Assembly: GCA_030583885.1 (NCBI GenBank)
Contig: CP129480.1
Location: forward strand, 3,350,714-3,414,713
Reading direction: 5' to 3'
Length of the DNA: 64,000 nucleotides
DNA from: Anaerolineales bacterium
Lineage (GTDB): Bacteria > Chloroflexota > Anaerolineae > Anaerolineales > Villigracilaceae
The notes under the pieces are model-generated. The model made no database searches. It had not been told where the DNA came from and saw only the letters and a program-made list of their open reading frames with translations. A program made the translations under genes and the position numbers. Shown here in pieces: positions 1 through 8,205 of this stretch (position 1 is the stretch's first letter; the number at the start of each line of letters is the position of its first letter).

Positions 1-3000
1 AACGATGCCATTCTTCTCATTCAAATACTGGTCGAGCACCTGACCGATGCCGTCCGGCAGGGAACGCACGCGGTTGGGACCGAAGCCCAGCGAGCGTCCG
101 CCGCCGATGCCGATCAACTGGATGACGATCTCGCGCATCCTGTCCAGCGGGGCAACGGGCGAAGCCATGCGCAAAATATAGGAGATCAGGCGTCCGATGG
201 CTTCGGAGACCGCCGCAATCTCGGAGCCGGCCTTGGCGGTGTTGACGAAAGCCTCGAAGGGCTGGTCGCCGCCATTCTCGTTGATGGTGATGAAGGCTTT
301 GCCGACCGGCGTTTCGATGTTATACGTGCGGCCGGTCAACGCCCTGGGGCGCGCCTTCTTCGTCCCATGCCACATCAATGTTTCAGACGCCGGTTGAGTG
401 GAGCGGGCGCTCTTCCCGCCCGCATCGAGACCCGGCGACTTCTTATCCGCCGTGGCTTTGGTCTCCAGCACCACGGTCTCGCGCGAGCCGGTCACATACA
501 CGGTGATGCCCTTGCAGCCGAGTTCCCACGCCATCAGGTAGGCTTTGGCAACGTCCTGCTCGCTGGCGTTCTCATGGAAGTTGACGGTCTTCGAGAGCGA
601 GTTGTCCACGAAGGCTTGCAGCGCGCCCTGCATGAGCACATGCTCCTCGGCGGAAATATCCGCGGAGACCACGAAGGTATCGCGCACAGCCTGCGGGATC
701 TCGGCGATGTTCTGGCAGGTGCCCTCGTTCATCACCTGTTCCACGATCTCCTGGCGCTTCTCCTCGCCGAGCCCGAGTTTCTTCAAGGTCTCATCGAAGC
801 GCGGGCTGGCATAGGTCAACCTGAGGTCCTTGCCGTTGTCGTTGACGTGGCGGATATAGGCCAGCGCAAAGACGGGTTCACAGCCATAGCCTTCACAACC
901 TGCGACGGTGGCGATGGTGCCGGTCGGCGCGACGGTGGTCTGCGCGGCATTGCGGATGCCGTGCTTTTTGATGCCCTTGACCACCGCCTCCCACTTAACC
1001 TCGGGCCTGTTCCAGTTATGCTGATAGCCGGCCAGCGGCTTGGGCGCCTGCCATTTCATGTCGTCCATGTCGTAGATCGAACCCTGGATGGCGGGGAACG
1101 GTCCGCGCTCCTCGGCCAGATCGATGCTGGTCAGCATGGCGTGATAGCGCACAAATTCCATCACCTGCGCGCCGAACTCCTGTCCCTCCTGCGAACCGTA
1201 GCGCACGCCGGCGTGATACATCAAATCCGCGAGGCCCATGATGCCCAGCCCGATGCGGCGCGCCTTGTGCGCGGCTTCGACGAGTTGGGGCACGGCCGGC
1301 ACATAGGCATTCGCCTCCACCACATCATCGAGGAAGCGCGTGGCGGTGACCACGCTCTGCCGCAAGGTCTCCCAATCGACTGTGCCGCGTCCCTCTTTGT
1401 CGGCCGGTCCGCAGTGCTCGTTGAGGTTGACAGAGCCAAGACAGCAGTTCTCGTACGGTCCCAGCCACTGCTCGCCGCAGTTATGAACCACCAGACCATT
1501 TGCAACAAATGCATGTGTATCAGGCTGATGTAAATCGTACACAGCCTCAACACCATCGGGCTCAACCGCCTGCACTGTCGCAAGGAATGTTTCTTCATAA
1601 GGTCCGCGGATCATTCGGCTGAGATAATCAGCCAGCTTGGATTGTTTGGCTTCAGTCAGGAAACCGATCTCATTCGCAAAGCGGATCAAGTTGGTTTTAC
1701 CGATTGCCAGATCGTGCTGTGCTTGATGGAAATATTCTTTTGCGCCGCCTTTTCCATCGGGCATGGGGCGGTATCCGCTTAAACGGCGATTTTCGTAAAT
1801 ACGGCTTGCAATGCCAAAATTTAAAAGCAATCGTTGCGTATCTTTCAAGAGGGAAAGATGGCTGGAGGAAAGTCGCACAGTGCATCCCTTTTCACGGCCA
1901 TCGCTCACCTGTCCATCCGCAGTAAATAAGGCTTGTAGAAAACCACGCTGAATCAATTCACTACCAGAAAAAACCGCCGAAGGAACAAAGTGTTTTTTAT
2001 TTTCTGTAATCCCAAATTGCGCCGCCCAGTCGCGCAAGCGGTCAGAAGCAACTCGCGCTTCGTTGCGCCCGTCGACACTCACAATTCCAACAGGATAAGA
2101 GCGGTGTTGATCAGATTTTTCAACAAGGTTTGTCACCATCTCAGCAAATGCGGGAGCTAATTCCTGTTTTTCATCTCCAAAGAACGAAAGCACGGCACGG
2201 ACAACATTCACCGTACCATCTCCCACCAGCCAGCCAAGTACGTGTCCTTCTTCAAGAGTACCGCTTTGACCAAATCCGCCTTTTCGATTTAAGATGTGAA
2301 CACGATCCCCTGATTGCAGTTTCCCCGCTTCCACCCAGCCACGGGAGGTCATGACACGATGATCTTCCGTCAGGCGTAATTCATAACCTTCGCGAGTCAT
2401 CAGGCGATAAACAGGTTTTGTTCCAGTCTGGAAAACATGAGTAGCAGGCAGGAAGGTATCGGTGCCGAAGCGAGCGTCAGATGTAATATTGATATCATGT
2501 CCATCAGCAGCCAATTCATCCACACGACGTAAGCCTTGATCTGTAAAAATCAAGGTATCACCTGTCACGCACGGATTGGTCGCCTCGAGCGGATACAAAT
2601 GCGGGACGGGATTGCCGCGGTTGGCCGCATCCAAAAACAACATGCCGGGTTCCCCGTTATGATGCGCCTGTTTGACGATCCTGTTGAACAGTTCACGCGC
2701 CTTGACCTTCTTGTAGGTGTTGATCTTGATGCCCGCGGCTTCGGCCTGCTCGAGCGTGCCTTTAAATCCTTTTTGCTTCATTTCGGCAAGGTCGGGGAAG
2801 CGCAGTTCCCATTCCCTGTCCTTCTTCACAGCCTGCATGAACGCATCCGTGATGCCGACGGAAATGTTGAAGTTGGTGATGTGGTTCTCGTTGGTCTTGC
2901 AGGTGATGAAATCCTCCACGTCGGGATGGTCCACGCGCAGGACAGCCATGTTCGCGCCGCGCCTTGTGCCGCCCTGCGCGATCTCGCCAAAGGCATGGTC

Positions 3001-3528
3001 GTACACGCGCAGGAAGCCGACGGGTCCCGTTGCCTGCCCGGCCGAGCTTTGCACAAATCCGCCTTTGGGGCGCAAACGAGAGAAGGAGAAGCCGTTGCCG
3101 CCGCCGGTCTGCTGGATCAACGCCGCATCGCGCAGGGTTTGAAAGATGCCGGCCGAATCGCGCCCCATGTCATCGGTGATGGGCAGTACGAAACAGGCGG
3201 CCAGCTGTCCCAGCGGAGTTCCCGCACCGGTAAAGGTGGGAGAGTTCGGGAAAAACTTCCTGCCGGACAGCAGGTGGTAATACTCAACCGTGCGCTCCGG
3301 AACATCCGCGCCCCACTGCGCCTCCACCTTCGCAACGTGATAGGCCACGCGCCAGAACATCTCCTCGACGTTCTCGGCGGGCTTGCCGTCGTCGCCGCGG
3401 CGGACGTAGCGTTTCATCAACACCTGGCGGGCGTTATCGGTCAACTGCGCCTTCGGCAGTCCCCTGGGCAGGGGGGGCGTGGGCAGGAGTCCGTTCTTTA
3501 CCTTGGGTTCGGTGGATTTTGTTGCCAT
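1..3528 (-). CDS. nrdJ: Class II (adenosylcobalamin-dependent) ribonucleotide reductase, intein-containing, 3' end outside window
   Basis: The gene reads from the ATG at 3526-3528 (SD AGGAG, 8 nt upstream) to the window edge without a stop, so the C-terminus is missing. The product reduces ribonucleotides to deoxyribonucleotides using B12. Excluding the intein, 319 + 493 residues are visible. The first extein holds a redox cysteine (LAACFVLP) and the [16 protein letters not shown] stretch. The active-site NPCGEQ motif, whose Cys is the thiyl-radical residue in this family, sits exactly at the extein junction. Later come [12 protein letters not shown] and [12 protein letters not shown], typical of RNR large subunits. 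The first extein ends at 2572 and the second starts at 1479, in the same frame across the intein. The cysteine-rich tail usual for class II enzymes would lie outside the window. nrdR lies directly upstream on the same strand, which supports the assignment. The family is secure. The choice of NrdJ over a class I NrdA rests on the NPCGEQ motif and the overall layout. Confidence 0.93.
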   Translation of the reverse strand, partial: MATKSTEPKVKNGLLPTPPLPRGLPKAQLTDNARQVLMKRYVRRGDDGKPAENVEEMFWRVAYHVAKVEAQWGADVPERTVEYYHLLSGRKFFPNSPTFTGAGTPLGQLAACFVLPITDDMGRDSAGIFQTLRDAALIQQTGGGNGFSFSRLRPKGGFVQSSAGQATGPVGFLRVYDHAFGEIAQGGTRRGANMAVLRVDHPDVEDFITCKTNENHITNFNISVGITDAFMQAVKKDREWELRFPDLAEMKQKGFKGTLEQAEAAGIKINTYKKVKARELFNRIVKQAHHNGEPGMLFLDAANRGNPVPHLYPLEATNPCVTGDTLIFTDQGLRRVDELAADGHDINITSDARFGTDTFLPATHVFQTGTKPVYRLMTREGYELRLTEDHRVMTSRGWVEAGKLQSGDRVHILNRKGGFGQSGTLEEGHVLGWLVGDGTVNVVRAVLSFFGDEKQELAPAFAEMVTNLVEKSDQHRSYPVGIVSVDGRNEARVASDRLRDWAAQFGITENKKHFVPSAVFSGSELIQRGFLQALFTADGQVSDGREKGCTVRLSSSHLSLLKDTQRLLLNFGIASRIYENRRLSGYRPMPDGKGGAKEYFHQAQHDLAIGKTNLIRFANEIGFLTEAKQSKLADYLSRMIRGPYEETFLATVQAVEPDGVEAVYDLHQPDTHAFVANGLVVHNCGEQWLGPYENCCLGSVNLNEHCGPADKEGRGTVDWETLRQSVVTATRFLDDVVEANAYVPAVPQLVEAAHKARRIGLGIMGLADLMYHAGVRYGSQEGQEFGAQVMEFVRYHAMLTSIDLAEERGPFPAIQGSIYDMDDMKWQAPKPLAGYQHNWNRPEVKWEAVVKGIKKHGIRNAAQTTVAPTGTIATVAGCEGYGCEPVFALAYIRHVNDNGKDLRLTYASPRFDETLKKLGLGEEKRQEIVEQVMNEGTCQNIAEIPQAVRDTFVVSADISAEEHVLMQGALQAFVDNSLSKTVNFHENASEQDVAKAYLMAWELGCKGITVYVTGSRETVVLETKATADKKSPGLDAGGKSARSTQPASETLMWHGTKKARPRALTGRTYNIETPVGKAFITINENGGDQPFEAFVNTAKAGSEIAAVSEAIGRLISYILRMASPVAPLDRMREIVIQLIGIGGGRSLGFGPNRVRSLPDGIGQVLDQYLNEKNGIV
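1480..2571 (-). mobile_element. LAGLIDADG intein inserted in NrdJ (364 aa)
   Basis: This in-frame insertion splits NP|CGEQ of NrdJ. It begins with Cys1 (CVTGDTLIF, block A, codon 2569-2571). Block B follows with His71 in [12 protein letters not shown]. The two LAGLIDADG-like helices are LGWLVGDG (residues 112-119) and [10 protein letters not shown] (211-220), each with the metal-binding acidic residue. It ends [12 protein letters not shown]...VVHN (blocks F and G, terminal Asn364, codon 1480-1482), followed by Cys+1 of the extein. All residues known to be needed for self-splicing are present, so it is predicted to be active. The homing endonuclease also looks intact. The intein is visibly richer in A+T codons (for example GAA AAT AAA AAA) than the extein, which fits horizontal acquisition. 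Host-protein context, length and block order agree; the boundaries are exact by motif. Confidence 0.95.
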
Positions 3529-3637
3529 GTGACACTCTCCTGTAAATATTTTCGTTTTAGCGCAGGGGCGACCCTTCATGTTTTCGACAACGACTTTCTC
3601 ATCCAGGGCGGGTCACCCTACAGAATTTCACAGATTC

Positions 3638-3684
3638 AAAAAGGCAAAGACACTCCCCCCTTGCGAGGGGGTGTCTGTGCCTTG
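3638..3684 (-). terminator. Rho-independent terminator after nrdR
   Basis: Read on the minus strand, an AAGGCA-AGACACYCCCC-type stem closes on a CGCAA loop, starting just after the nrdR stop, and is followed by TTTTT. It lies between nrdR and nrdJ, so it would reduce read-through into nrdJ. Confidence 0.8.
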
Positions 3685-3686
3685 GA

Positions 3687-4136
3687 TTAGTCTTCCAGCA
3701 GCTGATCGATTTCCGTGCGGATGGACTGGAGATCATCCAGCCCCAAATACACGATCGCATAGCGGATGTATGCGATCTGGTCCGTTTCCTTCAGGGTGGC
3801 CATGACCAGATCCCCCACCACGCGGGAGGAGACCTCGGCCTTGCCCAGTTTGGTCAATTGAGTTTCAACCTGTCCGATCATGCGCTCGATATCCGCCGCG
3901 GAGACGGGGCGTTTGGCGCACGAAATACGGATGCCGCGCGCCAGTTTCTCGCGGTCGAACTCCTCACGCGCGCCGTCCTGCTTGATGATGAGCGGTGTGG
4001 CAAGGATGGGGCGTTCGTAACTGCTGAAACGCTGTCTGCACTTCAGGCACTCGCGGCGGCGGCGAATGCCTCCGTGGCTGTCATGCGAGGTGTCGAGAAC
4101 TTTAGAATCGTGATGTTTGCAATACGGACAACGCAT
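3687..4136 (-). CDS. nrdR: Transcriptional repressor NrdR
   Basis: The product is 149 aa, the usual family length. NrdR senses ATP/dATP and represses ribonucleotide reductase genes. An N-terminal zinc ribbon has Cys3, Cys6, Cys30 and Cys33 (MRCPYC, RRECLKCRQRFSSYER). An ATP-cone domain spans about residues 47-137. The ATG at 4134-4136 is preceded by GGAG 10 nt upstream. It sits directly upstream of nrdJ on the same strand, its expected target. A strong terminator lies between the two genes, so nrdJ probably has separate transcription or depends on read-through. Confidence 0.96.
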   Translation of the reverse strand: MRCPYCKHHDSKVLDTSHDSHGGIRRRRECLKCRQRFSSYERPILATPLIIKQDGAREEFDREKLARGIRISCAKRPVSAADIERMIGQVETQLTKLGKAEVSSRVVGDLVMATLKETDQIAYIRYAIVYLGLDDLQSIRTEIDQLLED

Positions 4137-4170
4137 CCGAAATGTGCTCCATTATTAGAACAAATGTCAC

Positions 4171-4222
4171 AGCCATATATGGGCATATGCGCACTACATC
4201 CCCGTACATATGGTCATAGTGT
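4171..4222 (-). promoter_or_regulatory. Candidate NrdR-box region upstream of nrdR
   Basis: Upstream of nrdR the minus strand carries ACACTATGACCATATGT and, further on, CCATATATGG. Each partly resembles the NrdR consensus acaCwAtATaTwGtgt. The match is imperfect, and the separation is not clearly the expected three helical turns. Autoregulation by NrdR is known in other bacteria. Here it is only suggested. Confidence 0.3.
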
Positions 4223-4374
4223 GGGGGATTTTACCCCCTCCCCAATGCATTGACAAGGGGTGATTGGTATACGTGAATCTTAAAATATTGCGGACATCGC
4301 CCCGCTTCCTGCGCAACGGACGGTTGATTCTGTTTCGAGTTAATCGTCATCACCAGGATGGAGTTTTTTGATCC

Positions 4375-4408
4375 GAAGCAATCCAACCGCAAAATTGGGG
4401 ATTGCTTC
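4375..4408. repeat. Inverted repeat in nrdR-hydrolase spacer
   Basis: GAAGCAATCC (4375-4384) is exactly inverted at 4399-4408 with a 14-nt loop. It is followed by CTCGCAATGACAT, a sequence style common in dispersed intergenic repeats. The rest of the 310-bp spacer 4137-4447 holds the nrdR upstream region. I see no gene in it. Confidence 0.5.
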
Positions 4409-4447
4409 CCCGCAACAAATGCGGCTCGCAATGACATGGCCTCAGCT

Positions 4448-5305
4448 TTATAGATCCTTCAAAAACTTCATCACATGCGGATTGAATCTCTCAGGGTGGC
4501 ATTGATGCGGGACGTGCCCGCAAACCGGGAAGGTGTGCATCCCTTTCAGGTTGGGGAGCGATTTCGCCAGCTGCAGGAAGGATGCCGGGGCGATGGTCTG
4601 GTCGCGTCCGCCCCATAAGAGCAGAGTCGGATGGTGCAGGCGGGACAGGTCAAACGTCAGGGAGGGAAGCGTGCGCGGGATGTTGTAAATCCCCGAGGAG
4701 GCGCGTTTGTAGTCCAGCGCAGTCTGGTAACGGATATGTTCGGGCAGGATATGCGTCTCGCGGTTCCCGATGTAGAAGTTGAAATTGCTCACGTCCACCA
4801 GAAAGCGGAAGAGGCGGTACGGCGTGCGCTCAATCAGATGGGTGTTGACGAGTTGATGGCGGAAGACCCTCTGCATCATCGGCGGCAGCTGCTTGATGTC
4901 ATAGAACGGATTGACCAGCACCAGCGCGCGTACCCGTTCGGGATGACGCAGCGCATACAACAACGACAATCCGCCGCCGAGGGAATGACCGATGAGGACC
5001 ATGGGCTCATGACGCTGGAGCGTATCGATCCACTTGGAAAAATGTGCGAAGGTGTTTTCCACCGTATAGGCAGAGGGATGCGCGGGCTTTTCACTCTCGC
5101 CGTGCCCGAGCAGGTCAAGCGCATGGCCCGCATAGCCCGAAGCGGCAAGTTCGGGGAGCAGGTCGTCCCAATCGTGAAGCGAGGCAGCCAGCCCATGCGC
5201 GAGAATGACCGGCGTTCCCGTGCCTTGTCCAACGTAATTTACTTTTTGTTCATTCCCAAGCAACCTTGCGCGGTACACGCTGCCTTTTAGATCAACTGCT
5301 GTCAT
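4448..5305 (-). CDS. Alpha/beta-hydrolase fold protein
   Basis: The product is a soluble hydrolase of unknown substrate, 285 aa from the ATG at 5303-5305. HGLAASLHDW forms the oxyanion region, IGHSLGGG carries the nucleophile Ser107, and WGGRD and CGHVPH supply the acid and His of the triad. A cap region of aromatic and basic residues (NFNFYIGNRE) lies between them. AGGAG precedes this start by 3 nt. An alternative in-frame ATG at 5360-5362 would add 19 residues (MITNPPDSGW...) and has a weaker GGAAG 9 nt upstream, so the start is uncertain. It is separated from nrdR by a repeat-containing spacer and is probably its own unit. Esterase, epoxide hydrolase and haloalkane-dehalogenase-like activities all share this fold. 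Confidence 0.85.
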   Translation of the reverse strand: MTAVDLKGSVYRARLLGNEQKVNYVGQGTGTPVILAHGLAASLHDWDDLLPELAASGYAGHALDLLGHGESEKPAHPSAYTVENTFAHFSKWIDTLQRHEPMVLIGHSLGGGLSLLYALRHPERVRALVLVNPFYDIKQLPPMMQRVFRHQLVNTHLIERTPYRLFRFLVDVSNFNFYIGNRETHILPEHIRYQTALDYKRASSGIYNIPRTLPSLTFDLSRLHHPTLLLWGGRDQTIAPASFLQLAKSLPNLKGMHTFPVCGHVPHQCHPERFNPHVMKFLKDL

Positions 5306-5429
5306 ATACTCCTGCAACCATAAGTGGAATTCCCATCCCGAGTCCGGGGGGTTCGTAATCATAAACGGAATCTTCCAATTTGGGTAATTCTACTTTCGCA
5401 GTCTGCGATCTGGAAAGGGTACATCCCTC

Positions 5430-5478
5430 ACATGGAAAGACCTGCTGGAGCATACAGCTCTCGCAGGTCTTTCCATGT
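5430..5478. repeat. Perfect 16-bp inverted repeat (long hairpin)
   Basis: ACATGGAAAGACCTGC (5430-5445) is perfectly inverted at 5463-5478. The 17-nt loop holds a second partial stem (GGAGC/GCTCT). It lies between the di-haem peroxidase gene and the hydrolase gene on the minus strand. No T-tract follows on either strand, so it is not a classical intrinsic terminator. A short overlapping open frame of 64 codons exists but looks incidental. Confidence 0.6.
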
Positions 5479-5533
5479 AGCTTCATCCCAAAAACCGCGC
5501 GAGGGATGAGATAACTTTCTGCCTGTCCATTAG

Positions 5534-6580
5534 CTACGGAGCTTCAACAGGCTCAGGATTGGGGGGAAGGATAGGTTCGGCGGTATATTCCGAAGGCAGC
5601 ACGCCGGTCAGCGCCCGCATGAAGGTAACCATGTCGTCAACCTGACTGTCCGGCAGTTTATTGCCCAACTGATGACGAGCCATCAACTGCACCATGGATT
5701 CCAGGGTCGGGATGCTGCCATCATGAAGGTAGGGGCCGGTCACGGCGATATTGCGCAGGCCGGGAACTTTGAAAGAGTACTTGTCGGCTTCGTTCTGGGT
5801 GACATTGTATCGGCCAAGATCATTGGTCGTGTAAGGTTCCTTTGTACCCAGGGTGGTGTACATGCGGCCACCCAGGGCAGGGCCGCTATGACAACTGGCA
5901 CAGCCGGTTTCGATGAAAAGCACAAACCCGCGTTTTTCCTGTTCTGTGAGGGCATCCATGTTGCCTGCCAGGAAATCATCAAACCGTCCGGGGGTCAGCA
6001 ATCGTCGCTCAAACGCGCCGATTGCCTGTCCAACATGATCATAGGTGATGGGATCCGAATCGCCGGGAAATGCGGCCTGGAAGTAAGGCAGGTACCCAGG
6101 GATTGACTTAAGCACATCGACAACATAATCACCGCTGGGCATGCCCATTTCGCCACCAGCCAGAATCGGACCCTTGGCTTGCTCCTCCACAGTGGGGACG
6201 CGTCCATCCCAGAATTGGGCAACATGAAGTGCTGCATTGTATACGGTCGGTGAGTTACGACCGACCGGATTCCCGGAGTGGCCGAATGAGAAACGCAGAC
6301 CGTCCATGCCGTAATTGTTGAGCCCATGACAGGTATTGCAGGACATCTGCCCATTGATGGAAATGCGCTGCTCATAATACAGCATCCGTCCAAGATCAAC
6401 CAAAGGTTCGCTCATCTCATATTCGCTGGGTGTCACCTCCTCGGGCAGGGTCCCAAAGATTCCAAGCATACCATCCGTGATTTCAGACGCGGCTTCCTCC
6501 CCAGTCGCAGAGCTACACGCAGAAAATAATACCAAAGCCAGAGCAAGGGCAGTGATGGAAAAGAGGGTTTTTCTATTCAT
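5534..6580 (-). CDS. Di-haem cytochrome c peroxidase / MauG-family lipoprotein
   Basis: The product is an exported di-haem protein. The ATG at 6578-6580 was chosen because AGGAG lies 7 nt upstream; the ATG two codons earlier is too close to it. A hydrophobic signal peptide ends in a lipobox LFSAC (Cys22), so it is probably a lipid-anchored extracytoplasmic protein. Two haem c sites are seen, CNTCH (about 81-85) and CASCH (about 227-231). Between and around them are motifs of the bacterial CcpA/MauG family (RNSPTVYNAALH, FWDGRV, VPGLRNIAVTGPYLHDGS). Members reduce H2O2 with electrons from small cytochromes, or carry out oxidative protein chemistry. The substrate here is not determinable. It stands alone with no obvious partner cytochrome nearby. 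Length (348 aa) is normal. Confidence 0.92.
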   Translation of the reverse strand: MNRKTLFSITALALALVLFSACSSATGEEAASEITDGMLGIFGTLPEEVTPSEYEMSEPLVDLGRMLYYEQRISINGQMSCNTCHGLNNYGMDGLRFSFGHSGNPVGRNSPTVYNAALHVAQFWDGRVPTVEEQAKGPILAGGEMGMPSGDYVVDVLKSIPGYLPYFQAAFPGDSDPITYDHVGQAIGAFERRLLTPGRFDDFLAGNMDALTEQEKRGFVLFIETGCASCHSGPALGGRMYTTLGTKEPYTTNDLGRYNVTQNEADKYSFKVPGLRNIAVTGPYLHDGSIPTLESMVQLMARHQLGNKLPDSQVDDMVTFMRALTGVLPSEYTAEPILPPNPEPVEAP

Positions 6581-6669
6581 GTTCATTCTCCTTTTAATTG
6601 TAGAAAGCCGGCATACCCAAATCTTAGCTTTTCATTATGTACTGGAACTCATCTCACAAACACCGGCAT

Positions 6670-6707
6670 GCCATTCTGAGGGAGCGAAGCGGCCAAAGAG
6701 CGTCATG
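6670..6707. repeat. Dispersed intergenic repeat fragment
   Basis: CCATTCTGAGGGAGCGAAGCGGCC resembles the element at 22703-22782 (CACTCTGAGGGAGCG...CGCTTCGCTCAGAATG). It lies in the 341-bp gap 6587-6927, which otherwise holds only AT-rich sequence, the peroxidase upstream region and the terminator at 6844-6871. Confidence 0.45.
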
Positions 6708-6843
6708 AAAACAGGCACACGGATTCATCGCCATGCTTAGGAGGATATTTTGAGACAGGTTCTCATTATTTTAGGCTACATGAGAGTGGCATGTCCATCG
6801 CCCACTAGGATGATTTTTTACCTGATGTATGATCCCCGATAAT

Positions 6844-6871
6844 AAAAAAACGAGCCCCGTGATGGGGGCTT
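6844..6871 (-). terminator. Intrinsic terminator after the glycosyltransferase gene
   Basis: On the minus strand, AGCCCC-CATCA-GGGGCT is followed by CGTTTTTTT. It lies 57 bp past the stop of the glycosyltransferase gene and would end the two-gene operon. Confidence 0.85.
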
Positions 6872-6927
6872 TTGCCAATCAACCAACGATTTTTCCAAAC
6901 GCGGATTTTCAGTTTCGCAAGTCGGCG

Positions 6928-8187
6928 CTATTCTTCCACACACGCGAGGATGACGCCTGCCGCATTCTCTGTTCCTTTTTCGGCGCGAATCTTTTCACCC
7001 AAATCCCGCGCGGCAGAATTAATGTCATCAATCAACGCAGACTGAATTCCCTTTGCAAGATTTTCCGCGGTCAGTTTTTTACGGGGTATCGGTTTTGCGC
7101 CGGCACCCAGTTCGTACACGCGCCGCCCCCATGCGTATTGGTCGTTGGCATGCGGGACAATCACACTTGGCACACCAGCGCGCAAACCTTCGGCGGTTGT
7201 CCCGGCCCCTCCATGGTGTACCACGGCAGCCATGCGCGGGAAGAGCCATGCATGCGGCACGCTCTCGAGCATGAAGATGTTTTCAGGCAGGCGCTCCAAT
7301 TTGGACATCCCCTTCCAGCCCGTTGCCAAGACCCCGCGCTGGCCGGACATTCGCAACGCTTCGATGACCAAGGCCGTGGTCCGTTCTGCCCCGTCAAAAC
7401 CGGCCATGCTCCCGAAGCCGATGTATATGGGTTTGCTTCCGTTTTGCAGAAATTCAATCAACTCAGGCATGGGAGACCAGTCCGCTGTTTCATCCAGAAA
7501 CCAGTATCCTGTCGTATGGACATTGGAGGGTCTGTCTTTTGGTGTATGAAAAACATAGTTGCTGCACGAAATGATCGTAGGCAAACGTCTTGTGGTCTGC
7601 CCGCTGAACGGGCTGGAATATCCCTGTGGCGATGTCCCAAACTCCTGTTTCCAGTATGCTTTCAGCGGCGATGAAGATGCCATCCACATGATCTGTTCGA
7701 AGATCTTATGACTCAGGAAATTGAAAGCCTCTCCAAAACGGGGCATATCGTAAAAGATCAGCGCAGGATACTCGCGTGTCGCGGTCATGGGAAATGGTGT
7801 CGCAAGCACGCTAGGAATATTGAAATGCCGTGCCGCAAAATATCCGATGGCTGCGCCGGGGTGATAGACAACGACATCCGAATCCCTGCAGGCATTGAAT
7901 AAATCCTGCTGAAGGTCGAACAAATGAACCTTAAGTTCGTTAAAACTGAGCATAAGTTTCAGCGGATTATCCACCTGCATGGCTTTCTTCCCGCTCTCCC
8001 CGCCGGCGACCAGGGAAACATCACCGCGAATCGGGAAGTAATCCAGCCCATATGATCTTACAAAGGATTCATAATTCTGGAACGCGGCAAAACGCACAGC
8101 ATGCCCTGCTTTTTTTAATTCGATGCCCAATGCAATATACGGCTGAGTATCCCCACGCGTGCCTGTGCTGAGAATTGTAATATTCAC
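6928..8187 (-). CDS. GT1-family glycosyltransferase (sterol/lipid glucosyltransferase-like)
   Basis: The product is 419 aa with the two-Rossmann GT-B layout. The N-terminal domain begins ILSTGTRGDTQPYIALG, typical of the GT28/UGT acceptor domain of sterol 3-beta-glucosyltransferases and macrolide or rhamnolipid transferases. The C-terminal donor domain has VVHHGGAGTTAEGLRAGVP and VPHANDQYAW, the nucleotide-sugar signature. No membrane segments are evident; such enzymes act at the cytoplasmic face of the membrane. The start is GTG (8185-8187) with no good SD, 18 bp after the stop of the upstream hydrolase-ligase gene, so it is co-transcribed and perhaps translationally coupled. Adjacency to a fatty acyl-activating enzyme suggests a lipid acceptor, but that is inference. 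Confidence 0.9.
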   Translation of the reverse strand: MNITILSTGTRGDTQPYIALGIELKKAGHAVRFAAFQNYESFVRSYGLDYFPIRGDVSLVAGGESGKKAMQVDNPLKLMLSFNELKVHLFDLQQDLFNACRDSDVVVYHPGAAIGYFAARHFNIPSVLATPFPMTATREYPALIFYDMPRFGEAFNFLSHKIFEQIMWMASSSPLKAYWKQEFGTSPQGYSSPFSGQTTRRLPTIISCSNYVFHTPKDRPSNVHTTGYWFLDETADWSPMPELIEFLQNGSKPIYIGFGSMAGFDGAERTTALVIEALRMSGQRGVLATGWKGMSKLERLPENIFMLESVPHAWLFPRMAAVVHHGGAGTTAEGLRAGVPSVIVPHANDQYAWGRRVYELGAGAKPIPRKKLTAENLAKGIQSALIDDINSAARDLGEKIRAEKGTENAAGVILACVEE

Positions 8188-8205
8188 AAAAGAAGTGCCC
8201 GCTTT

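Noticed and set aside
367..1533. Long plus-strand open frame
   Set aside because: It lies entirely antisense to nrdJ and its intein and has no recognisable motif; high-GC antisense frame.
3529..3686. Adenosylcobalamin riboswitch before nrdJ
   Set aside because: The spacer is only about 158 bp, part of it taken by the terminator, and no B12-box-like sequence was seen.
2536..3690. 384-codon plus-strand open frame
   Set aside because: It is antisense to nrdJ and overlaps the nrdR terminator; no family features.
5292..5486. 64-codon minus-strand frame with CxxC pairs
   Set aside because: It covers the long hairpin and overlaps the hydrolase start in another frame; cysteines are spaced by the repeat itself.
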